From Molossus alvarezi (lineage: Eukaryota; Chordata; Mammalia; Chiroptera; Molossidae): a stretch of 64,000 bases of DNA. The notes beneath the pieces were generated by a model. It did no database searches and was not told the DNA's origin. It worked only from the letters and a program-made list of their open reading frames with translations. The translations under genes were made by a program, and so were the position numbers. Shown here piece by piece: positions 9,867 through 20,174 of the stretch. Positions within the stretch are counted from its first letter, which is position 1; every line of letters begins with the position of its first letter. The DNA lies in contig JBAWUJ010000056.1 in the NCBI GenBank assembly GCA_037176705.1, positions 682,001 to 746,000 on the forward strand, written 5' to 3'.

Positions 9867-10487
9867 CTAGATTTGGGAGGAGTTTAAGATGAGTACCTGG
9901 TATTGGGTGATCTGGGCGTTAGACATCCACCAGTATGGAGGGCTCCTGAGCAGAGCCTCAACAGAGTGTGCCCCAATAATCTGGAGGTCTTGCCCTAGGG
10001 TTAGCTTGGATGCTTCTTTAACTAAAATAGCAGTAGCTTCTATGGCTCGCAGGCAACTGGGCCAGCCGGAGGCTACCGAATCTAATCTCTTACATAGGTA
10101 GGCAACTGGTCTCTTCCAGGGCCCTAATGATTGGGTTAGGACCTTTTTGGCAATGCCTTGAGTCTCATAGATGAAGAGCTTAAAGGGTTTAGCGATATCA
10201 GGCAGAGCTAGGGCCGGTTCAGACATTAAGGCCATTTTTAGTTTCTCAAAGGCCTGTTGTTCTATCTCAGTCCAGATTAAGGCATTGTCCTTTTCCCCTG
10301 TTCTGGTATAGAGAGGTTTAGCAATCTCGGCAAAGCTAGGGATCCAGAGGTGGCAGTACCCTACAACCGCAACAAATTCCTGAGCCTGTCTCTTGGTCGT
10401 AGGGGTAGGGATTTTCATGACCATGTCTATCCTGCTATTGGGAAGCGACCGTTTTTCTTCTTTGAGTTCATAACCTAGGTAGGTCAT
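9867..10487 (-). pseudogene. pol: ERV-2 pol, end of reverse transcriptase and connection domain
   Basis: 206 open codons begin at MTYLGYELKEEKR, the palm-thumb segment after the YVDD strand, and include VAVVGYCHLWIPSFAEIAKPLY, GPWKRPVAYLCKRLD and [13 protein letters not shown]. The catalytic YVDD and everything before it are absent: the element ends at about 10495, where L1 sequence begins some 20 bases later. The start codon is coincidental. Confidence 0.88.
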
Positions 10488-10514
10488 GGTAGTGGTGCAT
10501 AATCTAGTAATCTA

Positions 10515-11934
10515 GAATCTAGTGATTCTTCCAACTTTGTTCTTCTTTTTCAAGAGTGCTGTGGCTAGTTGAGGTCTTTTTTAGTTCCATATGAACTTTT
10601 GAAGTATGTGTTCTAGTTTTGTGAAGTATGTCATTGGTATTTTGATGGGGATTGCACTGAGTTTATAGATTGCATTGGGTAGTATGGACATTGTTATGAT
10701 GTTAATTCTTTCAATCCATGAACGAGGTATGTGCTTCCACTTTTTTATATCTTCCTCTATTTCTTTTTTAGTGACCTGTAGGTTTCTGTGAATAGGTACT
10801 TTATTTCTTTGGTTAAGTTTATTCCTAGTTATCTTAATTTTTTTGCCACGATGGTAAATGGGATTGTTTTTTAGTTTCTCTTTATGTGAGTTTATTATTG
10901 GTGTATAAGAATTCCATCGATTTCTTGATGTTAATTTTGTATCCTGCTACTTTGCCAAATTCATTTATTAAGTCTAGTAAATTTTGGAGTTTTCTACATA
11001 TAGTATCATGTCATCTGCGACTAATGATATTTTTACTTTATCCTTTCCAATTTAGATTCTCTTTATTTTTTATTCCTGTCTAAATGCTTTGGGAAAGACT
11101 TCTAGTACTATGTTAAATAAGAGTGGTGACAGTGGGCATTTTTGCCTTATTCCTGTTCTTAAGAAAAATGCTTTTAATTTTCGCTCATTGAGTATGATGT
11201 AGGCTGTATGTCTTTCATATATGGCCTTTATTATGTCAAAGTATGATCTCTTTAGTCACAGATTGCTGAGCATTTTTATCAGAAATGGGTCATGGATTTT
11301 GTCACATGCTCTTTCAGTGTCCATTGATATGATCATATAATTTTTATCTTTTGTTTTGTTTATGTGATGTATCACATTTATTGATTTGAGAATATTGTAC
11401 CAGCCTTGAATCCCTGGGATTAATCCCTCTTGCTCATGGTGAATAATTTTTTTGATGTATTGGTAAATTCCATTTGTTAGTATTTTGTTCTGAATTTTGG
11501 TGTCTATGTTCATCAGAGATATTGGCTTGTAGTTTTGTTCTTTGTAGTGTCTTCTTCTGCTTTTGGATTTAGAATCATGCTGGCCTCATAAAACAAGTTT
11601 GGAAGTATTTCACCTTCTTAAATTTTTTGAAGTAGTTTGAGCAGAATGGTATTTGTTCTTTTTTAAATGTTCAGTAAAATTCCCCTGTGTAGCCATCCGG
11701 GCCAGGGCTTTTGTTTGCTGGGAGAGTCTTGATTACATCTTCAATTTCTTTTGTTGTTATTGGTCTGTTCAAGTTATCTATTTCTTCCTGGTTCAGTTTT
11801 GAGAGACTATGTGTTTCTAGGAATTTGTTTATTTCACTTAGATTGTTGAATTTGTTGCCGTATAATTGTTCATAATATTTGTTAACAATCCTTTGTATTT
11901 TTGTGGTGTCAGTCATTATTTCTTCTCTTTTATT
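10515..11934 (-). mobile_element. Old L1 (L1-a), ORF2 reverse transcriptase part, left arm
   Basis: Minus-strand L1 ORF2, readable as decayed reverse transcriptase ([43 protein letters not shown]). It lacks the ORF2 C-terminus and the 3' UTR, because it is cut off at about 10515 next to ERV-2. A younger L1 interrupts it at 11935; the other arm resumes at 12796 after the duplicated target site. Confidence 0.88.
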
Positions 11935-12753
11935 TCTTTTTATTTAAGTTAATTTTTAAATTTTTGTTATAGATGTTTCTCTTTCCCCCTCTAATTCCCC
12001 CTTCCCCTCCCTACCCAGCCTGTCCGCAGCTTTGTTGTCCATGACCATTGTTCATGCATACATGCATATAAGTTCTATGGTTTATTTCTCCCCGATCAGC
12101 CCCTGTTCTAGGGATTGTCAGTCTGTACCCCACTTCTATCTCTCTAACCCATTTCTCAGACTGTTATGTTAATTATATTCCACAAATAAGTGAGATTATA
12201 TAATACTTCTCTTTTGCTGTTTGTCTTGTTTCACTTAGGATAATACTTTCCATGTCTCTTTATGTCGTCTTAAAGGATAAGAGATCTTTCTTTTTTACAG
12301 CTGCATAGTACTCCATTGTGTATATGTACCACAGCTTTTTTTATCCATTCATCTACGAATGGACATTTGGGCTGTTTCCAGATCTTACTTATTGTAAATA
12401 GTGCTGCTACAAACATGCAGGTACATATATTCTTTCCAATTGGTGTTTCAGGCTTCTTAGGATATATTTCTAGAAGAGGAATCATTGGGTCAAATGGCCC
12501 ATACAAATGGCTAAGAGACATATGAAGAAATGCTGAACATCACTAATCATCAGAGAGATGCAAATTAAAAGAACAATGAGATATCACCTCACACCTGTCA
12601 GAATGGCTGTTATCAACAAATTATCAAACAACAAGAGTTGGCAAAGGTGTGGAGAAAAGGGGACTCTAATACACTGCTGGTGGAAATGCAGACTGGTGCA
12701 GCCACTATGGAAAACAATATGGTTTTACCTCAAAAAATAAAAAATTGAACTGC

Positions 12754-12784
<31 letters not shown>
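11935..12784 (-). mobile_element. 5'-inverted L1 (L1-b) nested in L1-a
   Basis: The 3' part reads on minus (11935-12504: A-rich tail, 3' UTR, ORF2 C-terminus). The upstream part is inverted and reads on plus (12505-12753), covering the ORF2 zinc-knuckle region ([14 protein letters not shown]). The two parts are contiguous in L1 coordinates, meeting at the CCATTTGACCC region, as expected from twin priming. An 11-bp target duplication TCTCTTTTATT lies at 11924-11934 and 12785-12795, and removing the insert rejoins L1-a cleanly. Confidence 0.88.

Positions 12785-12790
<6 letters not shown>
12754..12790. repeat. (TC)n microsatellite at an L1 insertion junction
   Basis: About 18 TC units between the inverted L1 end and the right target duplication, which itself begins TCTC. 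It probably expanded from the duplicated target. Confidence 0.9.
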
Positions 12791-12793
<3 letters not shown>

Positions 12794-12795
12794 TT

Positions 12796-13715
12796 ATTTT
12801 GTGTATTTGAGTTCTTTCTCTTTGTTTCTTGGTGAGTCTAGCTAAGGGTCCATCAATCTTGTTTATCTTTTCAAAGAATGTCATTTATTTCTGCTCTGAT
12901 CTTTAGTATTTTCTTTCTTCTACTTGCTTTGTGGTTTTCTTTGTGTTTACTTTCTAGTCTTTTAAATTGTAAGGTTAGATACACAATTAGAAATGTTTCT
13001 TGTTTTTTGAGGTAGGCCTGTAGTGCTATAAACTTTTCACTTAGGCCTGCTTTTGCTGCATCACATAGATTTTGTGTTGTTTTGTGTTCATTTTTATTGA
13101 CTTCCAGGAAGGCTTTTATTTTGTTCTTGATCTTCTTGGTGACCCATTCATTGTTTAATAATATGCTATTTAGGCTCCACGACTTTGAATGTTTTTGAGT
13201 GTTTTTATTGTAATAATTTCTAGGTTTATTTCATTGTAATTTGAGAAGATATTTGATATGATTTCAATCTTTTTGAATTTGTAGAGACTTAATTTGTTTC
13301 CTAACATGTGGTCTATCATTGAGAAAAATCTGGATTCAACAGTTTTAGGATGTATTTCTCTGTAGATATCTATTAAATTTATTTGATCTAGTCCATCACT
13401 TATAATCTTTGTTACCTTGTTTATTTCCTCTCCATAAGATCTATCTAGTGATGTCAGCTGGGTGTTGAAGTCTCTTTGTAAGATTGTATTGCTGTCGATT
13501 TATTTTTTTATGTCCTCCAGAAGTTTTTCAATGTATTTTGGTGCTTCTATATTGGGTGTATATATTGTTGACCAAGGTTATATCCTCTTGTTAGATAGAT
13601 CCTATCAATAATATGTAGCAGCCTTCTTTTTCTCTCATTATGACCTTCATTTTAAAATATATTTTATTAGATACAAGTATTGCTACCCCAGTTTTTTTTT
13701 TCTGTTTTCTTGGCT
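12796..13715 (-). mobile_element. Old L1 (L1-a), right arm, ORF2 endonuclease to RT part
   Basis: Continues L1-a upstream of the nested insertion: the reverse complement matches ORF2 of the full-length L1 in this window from the AKLAKKQRE-type linker back into the endonuclease domain. It ends near 13715 in the endonuclease (5' truncation). Frames are heavily decayed. Confidence 0.85.
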
Positions 13716-15474
13716 TATTTTTTTTATCTGTTCACTATCCCACGGCCCCACTGGAGACTGAGCAGCTGTGCAGCAGGGCTGGTGGGAGCCCAGTGTGTTT
13801 ATGTAAATGGTTTTATCTTACTCTTTCCCATGGCTGTCTTGGGGCATTGGTTCTCAGCCAAGGGCAGGAGAGAAGAGCCTATATTGCTTAGCTGTAGGCA
13901 ATTAGGGTAATTCGTGTAGCAAACATCACTCACACTGAGCCCTTCTTGGATGGCTTCCCTTTTCACCTGGGGGCATCCAAGGTTCACTGCCAGTCAGGCC
14001 TGAGTTCCCTTTTAGAAGCTTTATTTAGCTTCTAAAATATATTTTCAAATGCACAATGCTTTCTCAGTATCTGTTCCCTTCCTTTGTCATGACACTGAGC
14101 CCAGGCTGCAGCCAAAAGAAAAACACTCTGCAGTGACGAGGACTGTGCAGGAGTCATATCCTAGGAATCCTCTGTTCTTAATGCAGGGTCTGTCCATGTC
14201 TCACACGTGAGGTCGGTGACCAGGAAAGGATACAATCATCAGTGCAGCAAGTGTGTTCTGTCACATGTGTAAAGGTGTTCAAGTTGACAAGGTGACTGAG
14301 TAAACCCTGTCAAAATTGAGTTTCTTCAGCAAATAGTGTTGACACAGACTCTAGAGATTCAGAGAAAACCAAGAGTCCTGGCCGGCAGGACCCCTGTGGA
14401 TGAGGCCCTGACCTGCTAACAGGACTGCCCCCTGCCTCAGGTCCAACCCACAACCTCACCCTTCTCTTCCACATTCTTCCAGAACCTTCCCAAAGCCTTG
14501 AGCCCACCTGAGCCTTTTAGCCTGAAAGAGATTGGGTCTTTGGTTCAGACCAGAGTGAGGCTGGAAGGAGTGGTCAGTGGTTTTCCACACTCTTCCCCAG
14601 CCCCTCCCAGCAAGAACTCTTCATCTCTCCCCCATTCTCCCCTCCTGCTGGCACAGGGCCGCTGATTGATTGGAAGCACCCCAAATAATTCACAGTTGTT
14701 TTCATAATCACTCAGCGATGCTGACACACCCATTGCCAGGTTGTGCCTGGACACACAGGCACCAGGCTTTCAGGTGGCCCTGGGAGGGGAAGTTACCAGG
14801 TGCAGCAGCAGTGACAGTGATGATGAAAATGTTAGGGGTTCTCAGAGGGAGAAACACCATCTTGTGTGCTGGCATTGTGACCACTGTGTGGAGGTGGCCT
14901 TGCCACATGCCATGTCTTCTTCTGAAGGTGTACTTGGTTGTTCACACTTGGCTTCCTTTCTCCATTGATGATGTCCTTTGGCATCATCTCCCAGCCCCTC
15001 CCCTTTCCTCCCTGGGACACAGACATCATCAGGCAGCCTCAGCCCCATCTCCATCATCAGGCACTAATTCTTCTTTAACTTCCTCAGCTTGATAGTCCTC
15101 AGTGTTTTCCTCCAAACCTTTCCTTCACCCTCCCACTGGCTTCTCAGTCTTTCCCAGTGTGGCTTCTGTCTTTATTTGCTCTTATGTTCTGTGTCCTTTG
15201 TCTATAGTTGGTCTTCCTGTGCTCCCTGGGGCACAGAGAGCACCCCTCCAGAGTCCCCAAGCCTTCACTCAGGGCCAGCACCCCAGCGTGTTGATGGGCT
15301 TCCCATAAATCTCAGGTGTGTGCTTTTTCGTGCAGAGTGGGGAGTGGCGGGCTCTTCACATGCCTGCTGAAAAGACCTCAAGCTGCTCCCTAGATGGGTT
15401 CCAGCTGGAGTTAAGTGTGGGCCTTTGTCACTAATCACCAACTCAGTTTAAAATTTTAGCTGGTTCTTGCTCCC
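13716..15474. other. About 1.8 kb without recognised genes or repeats
   Basis: Only short open frames in all phases, none with recognisable domains. Composition changes from mixed to CT-richer towards the right. It could be unique host intergenic DNA or old repeats beyond recognition by eye. Confidence 0.5.
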
Positions 15475-16010
15475 CACAGTCCCTCCCTGTCCCTTCACCT
15501 ATTCCCCTTGCCCAGCTCCTTCAGGGTCCCTAGTGTTCCTTGTTTTTCTCCTTACTGGGGCCCTCATTACCCTGCCTTGCATCTTTCAAGGAGTGTGTCT
15601 TGTCCCTTCTTCCCTTCCTCATTCCTGAAATGTCCCCTGGCCCTCTGCCTTGCCTCTTCTTAATGTCCACTGTCCATCCAACCCGGCCTCTACCATGGTG
15701 AATTTTTGTCCCCCATGCCCCACCTACTCCCAGGTCCCTAGTCAACCTCCCCAGCCTCTCCATAGAGGGTGCTATATACTTTCTGTTTTGCTCCCTCCAT
15801 GGAGTGTCCTTTGTTCCTATGATCCGCCTCCTCTTAGTGTCTCCTGTCTCTCTTTCTCTCTCTATGGAAAGTCTTCTCTTACTCCTTCCCTGTCTCTTTC
15901 CTGGAGGGTCTATCATCCTACTGGCCTGACTCTACCTTGGAGGATATTTTGTACCATATGCCCTGTTTAGAGCCAAGAATTTCTTTCTACCAGCCCCACC
16001 CCACAATAGA
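15475..16010. repeat. Pyrimidine-rich minisatellite, outlying block
   Basis: Degenerate tandem units with tccAtggAGggt/tgtcc cores and CCTGCCCT spacers, of the same kind as the large array from 20175. The stretch near 15710-15850 repeats the multi-unit order seen in that array (GTCCCTAGTCAACC, then CTCCATAGAGGGTGCT, then CTCCATGGAGTGTCC). It is separated from the main array by 4.1 kb of LTR, L1 and SINE insertions. Confidence 0.8.
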
Positions 16011-16111
16011 GGGTTTTTTTTATTTTTTATTCAGCTACCACTACAATGCCCAGCTTTCCTTCCTTTTCTGGTTTACAAAACATGCTGTTGTCCTTTGTGA
16101 CCCCTCTATTG

Positions 16112-16755
16112 ATATTGTTACAATGAGCCAGTGGGATAATCAGAGATGCACAGCTGAATTGTAAAGTAGTGTTTTATTTGCCAGCGGGCTGGCGGTATAA
16201 CTTCCCAAATTGCAGCCCCAAACCTTCTCTGTTGCCTGCTTATAAAGGCTCAAACTACATTCTCTTGGCACTGCTTTTGGTGCTGTTAAGGGAGGGATGA
16301 AGCTAATATGAGAGGAGCTTTTCAAAGGCAAGAGAGGAACTGTTACAAGGGACAAGAGGAGCTGTTAAAAAGGTCAGGGTAAGAGCAATCATTAATATCT
16401 TTCTGTTTTATGGTCCCTCCAAGCTTCCCAAGGCCATTATTTAATCCCTTAACTTTATGGTTCTTCTAGGTGTCAGTCTCAGGTTGTTTTGAAACTGCTT
16501 TGGTGTGTACATGTCTGAACAATTGGTCAGAATGGAATGAAGTAGCCTACTTGTTTTATGTAGAAGCCAAATCGTTGACTTTCCTTCCTCCTCTGGGTCA
16601 GGTCTATATTGTCCCTTAATTACAAAGAGTTTTATAAAATTTATTCTCCTCTGTATAGTTTTCATGAGGTAGTTCATTATACATGGTCCAAAGGTTAGGA
16701 GTAAACATAATATGACCAGAAACTAGTGATGGCTGATAATAAAGTTGTTAGCCAT
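16112..16755 (-). repeat. Gammaretroviral-type LTR, apparently solo or truncated
   Basis: Matches the LTR at 32223 over its R-U5 and part of U3: the shared landmarks are an ending in TGTTRCAATA-like sequence, a TTTATTTGCC/TTTATTCACC polyadenylation region, CTCCAAACCTTC-like sequence and an AAGGGAGG run. No primer-binding site follows on its left side. The U3 end at about 16755 is placed only approximately, where an L1 tail begins. Confidence 0.7.
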
Positions 16756-16769
16756 AAAGAATAAACATT

Positions 16770-18130
16770 TTTTTAAATTAATTTATTTTTGTTACAGATG
16801 TTTCTCCTTTTTCTCCACTGATTCTCCCCTCCCCTCTCCCTGGCTTTGATGTCCATGTTCATTGTTCATTGTTTATGTTTTGTTGTGAGGTGGGTCTCTT
16901 GTAACCAATCTATATATAAGTCATGTTTTCTATCCATTCAGCTACCCTGTGTCTCTTGATTAGAGGTTTTAATTTATTTACTTTAAAGGTTTTTATTGCT
17001 GTGTTCTTATTTATTGTTATTTTTACTTATTATGGTTATGTTTCTCTCCCTATTTCTTCTGCTTACCACAGTAGTTTTTTTAACATTTTTTGCAGTGATA
17101 GTTTGGTGTTAATATAATCCCTTAGCCTTGTTTATGTGTCTGGAAATTTTGGAATCACCTTGTATTTTGAGTGATAGGCTTGCTGGTTAGAGCAGTCTTG
17201 AATTCAGGTCCTTATTTTTTATTACCTTTAATACTTCATGCCATTCCCTTCTGGCCTGTAGTGTTTCTGTAGAAAAATTAGCTGATAGCCTTATGGAAAG
17301 TTCTTTATATGTAACCTGTTTCTTATGCCTTTGTGCCATTAGGAGTCTGCTTTTTCTTTATTTTTTGGCATTTAAATTATGATATATATTAAAATGGGCC
17401 TGTTTGTGTTCTTACTTGGGGCTCTCTCTTCTTTTTGAACTTCTATGTCTTTTTCCTTAACCAAGTTAGAGAAAATTTTTGTCACTATTTCTTCAAAGAT
17501 ATTTTGTAACCCTTGCTCATTTTCTTTTTCTTTTGGAACTCCTATAATGTGGATATTGTTACATTTCATGTTGTAGCACAGTTCTCTTAAGCAGTCCTCC
17601 AGTCTTTTACTGTTTTTTGTTTGTTTGTTTGTTTTTTCTATTTGGTTTGCTGATTGGTAGATTTTTTTCTACCCTGTCTTCTAATTTACTGACCCAATCC
17701 TCAGCTTCCTCTACACCGCTGGTTATTCCTTCCATTGTGTTCTTCATTTCTGCTATGTCATTCTTCATTTCCACTTGGTGGTTTTTTATTTCTAATTCAT
17801 TAAATTTCATTGTTTCTATAGCTTTACTCATGCTGTTCAGCTCTTTACTCATGCTATTGAGCTTCCTGATAATCATTATTCTGAACTCTATCTTGATAGC
17901 TTACTTAATTTCTTTTTATTTATCCCTTCTTTCTTAAATTCTCTTGTTTTTTTTTTTATTTTTATTTTTATTTGGGAGGTGTTTTTTCACTATTTCATCT
18001 GTCTCCATGGGTTTTGAAGTCTGCAAAATTTTCCCTATGGATGTTGGTTTTTTGCTGATTTTGGCTTTCTCTACTAGGTTTGCATGACTGGGGGGTGGGG
18101 CACGTTAAACACCAATGTCCCATTTTAGTT
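16770..18130 (-). mobile_element. L1 with most of ORF2 missing (L1-c)
   Basis: From right to left: 5' UTR-like sequence, ORF1 coiled coil (17607-17876, LEIKNHQVEMKNDIAEMKN, EDWVSKLEDRVEK) and its continuation (17372-17569, KEKENEQGLQNIFEEIV), then the first part of ORF2. At about 16875 the sequence jumps from ORF2 endonuclease (ACAAGAGACCCACCT) straight to the 3' UTR and A-rich tail. Nearly 4 kb of ORF2 is absent relative to the full-length L1 here. Confidence 0.75.
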
Positions 18131-18749
18131 TTCTGGGTAGATTTTCAGGCCAAGCAAAAATTCAGTTATCCTATAGCTTTTGCCTCAGTTCCTTGATGAC
18201 CTCAGGTTGTAGCCTTCACACGAATAAAAATCTTTCAGGTGAACATTTTTTTCCTAAGACAACTGAAGTTCTGTTCAAATGTTAAGCCAGTTGCATGTTT
18301 ACTGGCTGCATGGACAGCACTGTCCCAGCCTCCTGCCTCCATGTCTAGGTGAACCAGGTTAGCCTGAGAACAGGAAAGGGCAGCCAGGAGGATAAAGTTC
18401 CCTGAGGTGGGTTGAAAATGCTACCAGAATGATTAATCATTTAAATTAAATTATTTTTATGTGAGTGCTACTACACTAGAACTAAGCCATAGTGAATTCT
18501 TAGCACAATCTTAAAGAAGTATAGTTCTGTCCTACGCCAGTGCTAGATGCCACCAGAACATTTTCAGAGGCAACTGGAGTAAGAAAGGAGGACATTCCTC
18601 TCCCTGCAGTGTAACCATCACAATAATAAATCTGTCTGAAGGGTGACCACTGCTGGGGTCTTTAAGGCTTTCAGACATGAGAATGACATAAACTGATTTA
18701 TATTTTTAAAAGATCACTTCGATTTATATGTTTATTTCTTTTTCTTTCT
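18131..18749. other. About 0.6 kb unassigned
   Basis: No open frame or repeat recognised. It may be the 5' region of an old L1 or host DNA. Confidence 0.4.
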
Positions 18750-19638
18750 TTTTTTAATTTTTAAACATTTTTTATTTATTAATTTATTTTTGTTACAAAT
18801 GTTTCTCATTCCCCTTTCATTGACACCCTCCTCCTCTTTCCCACCACCCCATCCCCAGCTTTGTTGTCTATGTTCATTGATCATGCATACATACATGTAA
18901 GTTCTGTAGTTTATTTCTTCCCCACAAAACCCCAACCTCTGAGGCTTGTCAGTCTGTACCCCACCTCTATGTCTCTGGGTTTATTTTGTTCAGCAGTTTG
19001 TTTAGTTAATTATATTCCACAAATATGTGAGATTTGTCTTTCTCTTCTTGGCTTGCTTCGCTTAGCATAATACTTTCCGGGTTTTTCCATGCCATCTCAA
19101 AGGATACAAAATCTTCTTTTCTTACAGCTGCATAGTATTCTATTGTGTACATGTACCACAGCTTTTTTTATCCACTTATCTACTGATGGACACTTGGGTT
19201 GTTTTCAGATCTTAGCTATTGTAAATAGTGCTGCTATGAACATAGAGGTACATATCACTAGGTCAAATGGCAGTTCAATTTTTTAAATTTTTGAGGTAAC
19301 ACCATATTGTTTTCCATAGTGACTGCACCAATCTGCATTCCCACCAGCAGTGTACTAGAGTCCCCTTTTCTCCACACTCTCACCAACACTTGTTTGATGA
19401 TTTGTTGATGGCAGCCATTCTGACAGGTGTGAGGTGATACCTCATTGTTGCTTTAATTTGCATCACTTTGATAATTAGTGATATTGAGCATTTCTTCATA
19501 TGTCTCTTGGACATTTTTATGGTTTTTTTTTTTTGAGAGGTGTCTGTTTTGCTCTTCTGCCCATTTATTAATTGGGTTCTTTGTCTTCCTTTTGTTGAGT
19601 TGTATGAGCACTTTATATATTATTTGATTTTTGTACAT
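18750..19638 (-). mobile_element. 5'-truncated L1 (L1-d)
   Basis: Minus-strand 3' UTR (18755-19070), then the ORF2 C-terminus with the IWKQ and zinc-knuckle regions in broken frames, back to the [13 protein letters not shown] segment near 19560. The 5' end lies at the SINE insertion at about 19640. Confidence 0.82.
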
Positions 19639-19644
19639 TTTTAA

Positions 19645-19748
19645 TTTTTTTTTTTTTTTTTTGTGGTATGTGCCCCTAGCGGGAACAGAACCCAGGACTC
19701 TCTGGTCTGCAGGTCAATGCTCAACCGCTGAACCAAACTGGCCAGGGC
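19645..19748 (-). mobile_element. Ves-type SINE, short copy
   Basis: Minus-strand poly-A (T run) followed directly by the tRNA-like head ending CCAAACTGGCCAGGGC on plus; the CT-rich body is missing. The 9-bp sequence TTTTAATTT occurs at both edges (19639 and 19754), a likely target duplication. Confidence 0.8.
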
Positions 19749-19762
19749 TAAAATTTTAATTT

Positions 19763-19889
19763 ATTGTTCACATTCAATATTTGTTTTGGTGTACAGCATA
19801 GTGGTTAGAAATAATTTCTATAATTTATAAAGCAATCCCCTAGCTAAGTCTATTATAGAGTCTCTTTTATTTTACTGTTATTTTTATCT
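19763..19889. other. Short AT-rich unassigned spacer
   Basis: No recognisable feature. It lies between a SINE and an L1 tail. Confidence 0.4.
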
Positions 19890-20170
19890 TCTAAACACCT
19901 TTTATGTTGTTGTTGAAAGTATTACAGATGTGCTCCCTTTTTACCCATTGTCCTTCTTCATCTCACTCCCACCACCCTTCTGCCTTCCCTGGCCTAGTGT
20001 CCATGTCGATGTGTTGTGCACATATGCATGTAAGTTCTGTAGTTTATCTCTTCCCAACCTCAATCTCTCATCCCTCTGAGGTTTGTCAGTCTGTTCCCTA
20101 CTTCCATGATTCTGTAGCTCTATTGCTTCACAGTTTATTTTGTTCATTATAGGTTTCTTTTTTAAAAGTT
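19890..20170 (-). mobile_element. L1 or HAL1 3' end fragment (L1-e)
   Basis: Minus-strand 3' UTR pattern (A-rich tail, CCCCCATTG-like block, GCATGTAAGTTCTGTAG, GAGGTTTGTCAGTCTG). The GTTGAAAGTATTACAGATGT start resembles the 3' end of the HAL1 at 38618 more than the young L1s. Confidence 0.7.
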
Positions 20171-20174
20171 TTAA

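Larger units (their letters stand above)
7352..10495 (-). mobile_element. ERV-2: older gammaretrovirus-like provirus, truncated at both ends
   Basis: Env, integrase, RNase H and part of reverse transcriptase are recognisable in the ERV-1 order and orientation, with clear protein similarity but many differences, so this is a related and distinct lineage. Its left end is interrupted by the ERV-1 LTR. Its right end stops inside reverse transcriptase and abuts an L1. No gag, protease or LTR of this element is in the window. A Ves SINE has inserted at 7572-7840. Confidence 0.88.
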
